Source: Gammaproteobacteria bacterium (GTDB lineage Bacteria; Pseudomonadota; Gammaproteobacteria; Pseudomonadales; Pseudomonadaceae). From it: 45,549 bases of DNA. This document shows, piece after piece, positions 44,367 through 45,549 of this stretch. A model generated the notes under the pieces. It had not been told where the DNA came from and did not search any database. It saw only the letters and a program-made list of their open reading frames with translations. Each line of letters starts with the position of its first letter. The stretch's first letter is position 1. The position numbers and the translations under genes were made by a program. The stretch is taken from assembly GCA_903970465.1 (NCBI GenBank), contig CAJCIO010000024.1, positions 1 through 45,549 on the forward strand, read 5' to 3'.

Positions 44367-45101
44367 ATGAAAATCCAGGTTATCAACCCCAACACCAGCC
44401 GCAGCATGACCGCCAGCATCGGCCGCGCCGCCATGGCCGTGGCGCGGCCAGAAACCGAAATCATCGCCTGCTGCCCGCAAGACGGTCCGGCATCTATCGA
44501 GGGGCATTTCGATGAAGCCATCGCCGCCGTCGGGGTGCTGGAGGAGGTGCGCAAAGGGGTGGCGGCGGGCGTCGATGCCCACGTGATCGCCTGCTTCGGC
44601 GACCCAGGCCTGTTGGCTGCCAGGGAGTTGGCGCGCGGTCCGGTGATCGGCATCGCCGAAGCGGCGTTCCATGTCGCCAGCCTGATCTGCACGCGCTTCG
44701 CCGTTGTGACGACGCTGACCCGCACGCGCATCATTGCCGAACACTTGCTGCGCAATTACGGCATGACCGAGCACTGCACGTCGGTGCGCTGTGTCGATAT
44801 CGCGGTGCTGGAACTGGAAGCGTTGGGCGAGGACCTACTGGTCGAGCGCATTGCCGAACAGGCCCTGCTGGCGCGGGATCAAGAAGGGGCGGGGGCGATC
44901 GTGCTGGGCTGCGGCGGCATGGCCGATCTGCCGGCACGGGTGAGCGAGCGGGTAGGGCTGCCGGTGATCGATGGCGTGGCGGCGGCGGTCAAGTTGGCCG
45001 AGGTGCTCGGCGAGCTGGGCCTGGGGACCAGCAAGCATGGGGATCTGGCGTATCCGTTGGCCAAAGGGTTTGCGGGGCGGTTTGGGCATTTCGGAATGTA
45101 G
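44367..45101 (+). CDS. Asp/Glu/hydantoin racemase
   Basis: A 244-aa cofactor-independent racemase with the two catalytic cysteines at Cys76 (VIACFGDPG) and Cys182 (VLGCGGMAD). The N-terminus MKIQVINPNTSRSMT is typical of hydantoin racemases (HyuA/HyuE type). It would interconvert D- and L-5-substituted hydantoins or a similar ureide. The gene follows the GntR regulator and is probably co-transcribed with it; the NCS1 permease is divergent. No hydantoinase gene is in the window; the HyuC-like hydrolase is 8 kb away. Confidence 0.93.
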   Translation: MKIQVINPNTSRSMTASIGRAAMAVARPETEIIACCPQDGPASIEGHFDEAIAAVGVLEEVRKGVAAGVDAHVIACFGDPGLLAARELARGPVIGIAEAAFHVASLICTRFAVVTTLTRTRIIAEHLLRNYGMTEHCTSVRCVDIAVLELEALGEDLLVERIAEQALLARDQEGAGAIVLGCGGMADLPARVSERVGLPVIDGVAAAVKLAEVLGELGLGTSKHGDLAYPLAKGFAGRFGHFGM

Positions 45102-45355
45102 CGAGCGCGGTGATGTTGTACTGGAGGATCTGAAGCCACTTTATCCGGCGTGGGGGTTCTTGGCGGTGGCGCAGGCGTTGCGTAAAGTCTATGGCGAATT
45201 GCGTGCGCGCAAGGGAACGGTGGGGCATCTGGATGAGCTTTATTCGTTCTAGAAGATGTGCGAGTTGATGGGGTTTGGGAGTTTGATCGCAAGCATGTGC
45301 AGTGATTGGGTGGTCAGGTTGAGGCTATTGGATTGGGGTGGTTCAGCTTTCGAGC

Positions 45356-45549
45356 CGGCCTTGGGTTCGCCGCCCCAGCATTGGCCCTTCGCCTAGGCTC
45401 AGGGTACCCGCGCTCCGGTACGCTTGCGCAGGGCACGCCCCGATGGGCCTTCCATGGCCCAGCGGGGCTTAGCCGGCATCCATGCCGGCTATCCCTGCGC
45501 AAGCGTACCGGAACGCGGCCTGCTGGATGGGGCGGCGAACCCAAGGCCG
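45356..45549. repeat. Nested long inverted-repeat element at the window edge
   Basis: The outer arms are 22 nt and perfect (45356-45377 with 45528-45549, starting CGGCCTTGGGTTCGCC). Inner 19-nt perfect arms follow (45415-45433 with 45493-45511, CCGGTACGCTTGCGCAGGG). Smaller hairpins lie inside (AGCCGGCAT/ATGCCGGCT at 45471-45490; GGGCC/GGCCC around 45445-45460). It contains no open frame of interest. It could be a MITE-like or REP-type mobile palindrome. The element may extend beyond the window. Confidence 0.85.

Overview
The window looks like a chromosomal accessory region of a fluorescent-type Pseudomonas. The pointers are high GC, an OprD-family porin, three chemoreceptors, several LysR/AraC/GntR/DeoR-regulated catabolic operons, and Pseudomonas-style REP palindromes (a perfect 26-nt inverted pair at 30918-30986). 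There are no rRNA, tRNA or CRISPR features. The one clear sign of DNA acquisition is a small AT-richer insert at about 909-2496. It splits what appears to have been a LysR/porin convergent pair and leaves a duplicated LysR 3' end on its far side.

Region by region. (1) 1-6.8 kb: a LysR regulator faces an amidase - MFS transporter - OprD porin operon, with the small island (acetyltransferase-like gene, three tiny genes) between them. (2) 7.1-8.7 kb: a membrane chemoreceptor. (3) 9.1-17.3 kb: an aldoxime-to-acid operon. In transcription order it holds a 49-aa ORF, heme aldoxime dehydratase, an outer-membrane MetA/SphA-like protein, a Rhodococcus-type amidase, nitrile hydratase alpha (VCTLCSC, cobalt type), a nitrile hydratase beta naturally split into two genes, the NHase activator, a 16-aa ORF and a soluble PAS chemoreceptor. 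A convergent AraC-type regulator lies at its end. (4) 17.6-19.7 kb: an LprI-like secreted protein and a second membrane chemoreceptor. (5) 19.7-30.9 kb: a bidirectional set around a LysR gene. Leftward are a flavin monooxygenase, RidA, GST, an AroQ-like protein with altered active site, DUF1028 and an ArgE-like deacylase. Rightward are a fused amino-acid ABC permease/ATPase, a PhyH-type dioxygenase, a binding protein and a class II aldolase. I know of no described pathway with this set. (6) 31-39.6 kb, all leftward: amidase, DeoR regulator, HyuC/AllC-type amidohydrolase, two overlapping APH/choline-kinase-like phosphotransferases, a DUF3311 + SSS symporter pair, and thiM. (7) 39.9-45.1 kb: a PhnD-like binding protein overlapping a fatty-acid desaturase, then a hydantoin-type unit (NCS1 permease, GntR regulator, Asp/Glu/hydantoin racemase) with repeated TTGTATACGAT operator candidates. 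(8) The right edge is a nested 194-bp inverted-repeat element.

The common theme is scavenging of amide, nitrile, aldoxime and ureide nitrogen or carbon: three amidase-signature enzymes, two M20 amidohydrolases, four kinds of transporter and linked chemoreceptors. The best candidates for new biology are the split-beta nitrile hydratase operon with its own PAS chemoreceptor, and the FMO/RidA/GST/AroQ-like/DUF1028/ArgE/PhyH/aldolase gene set.
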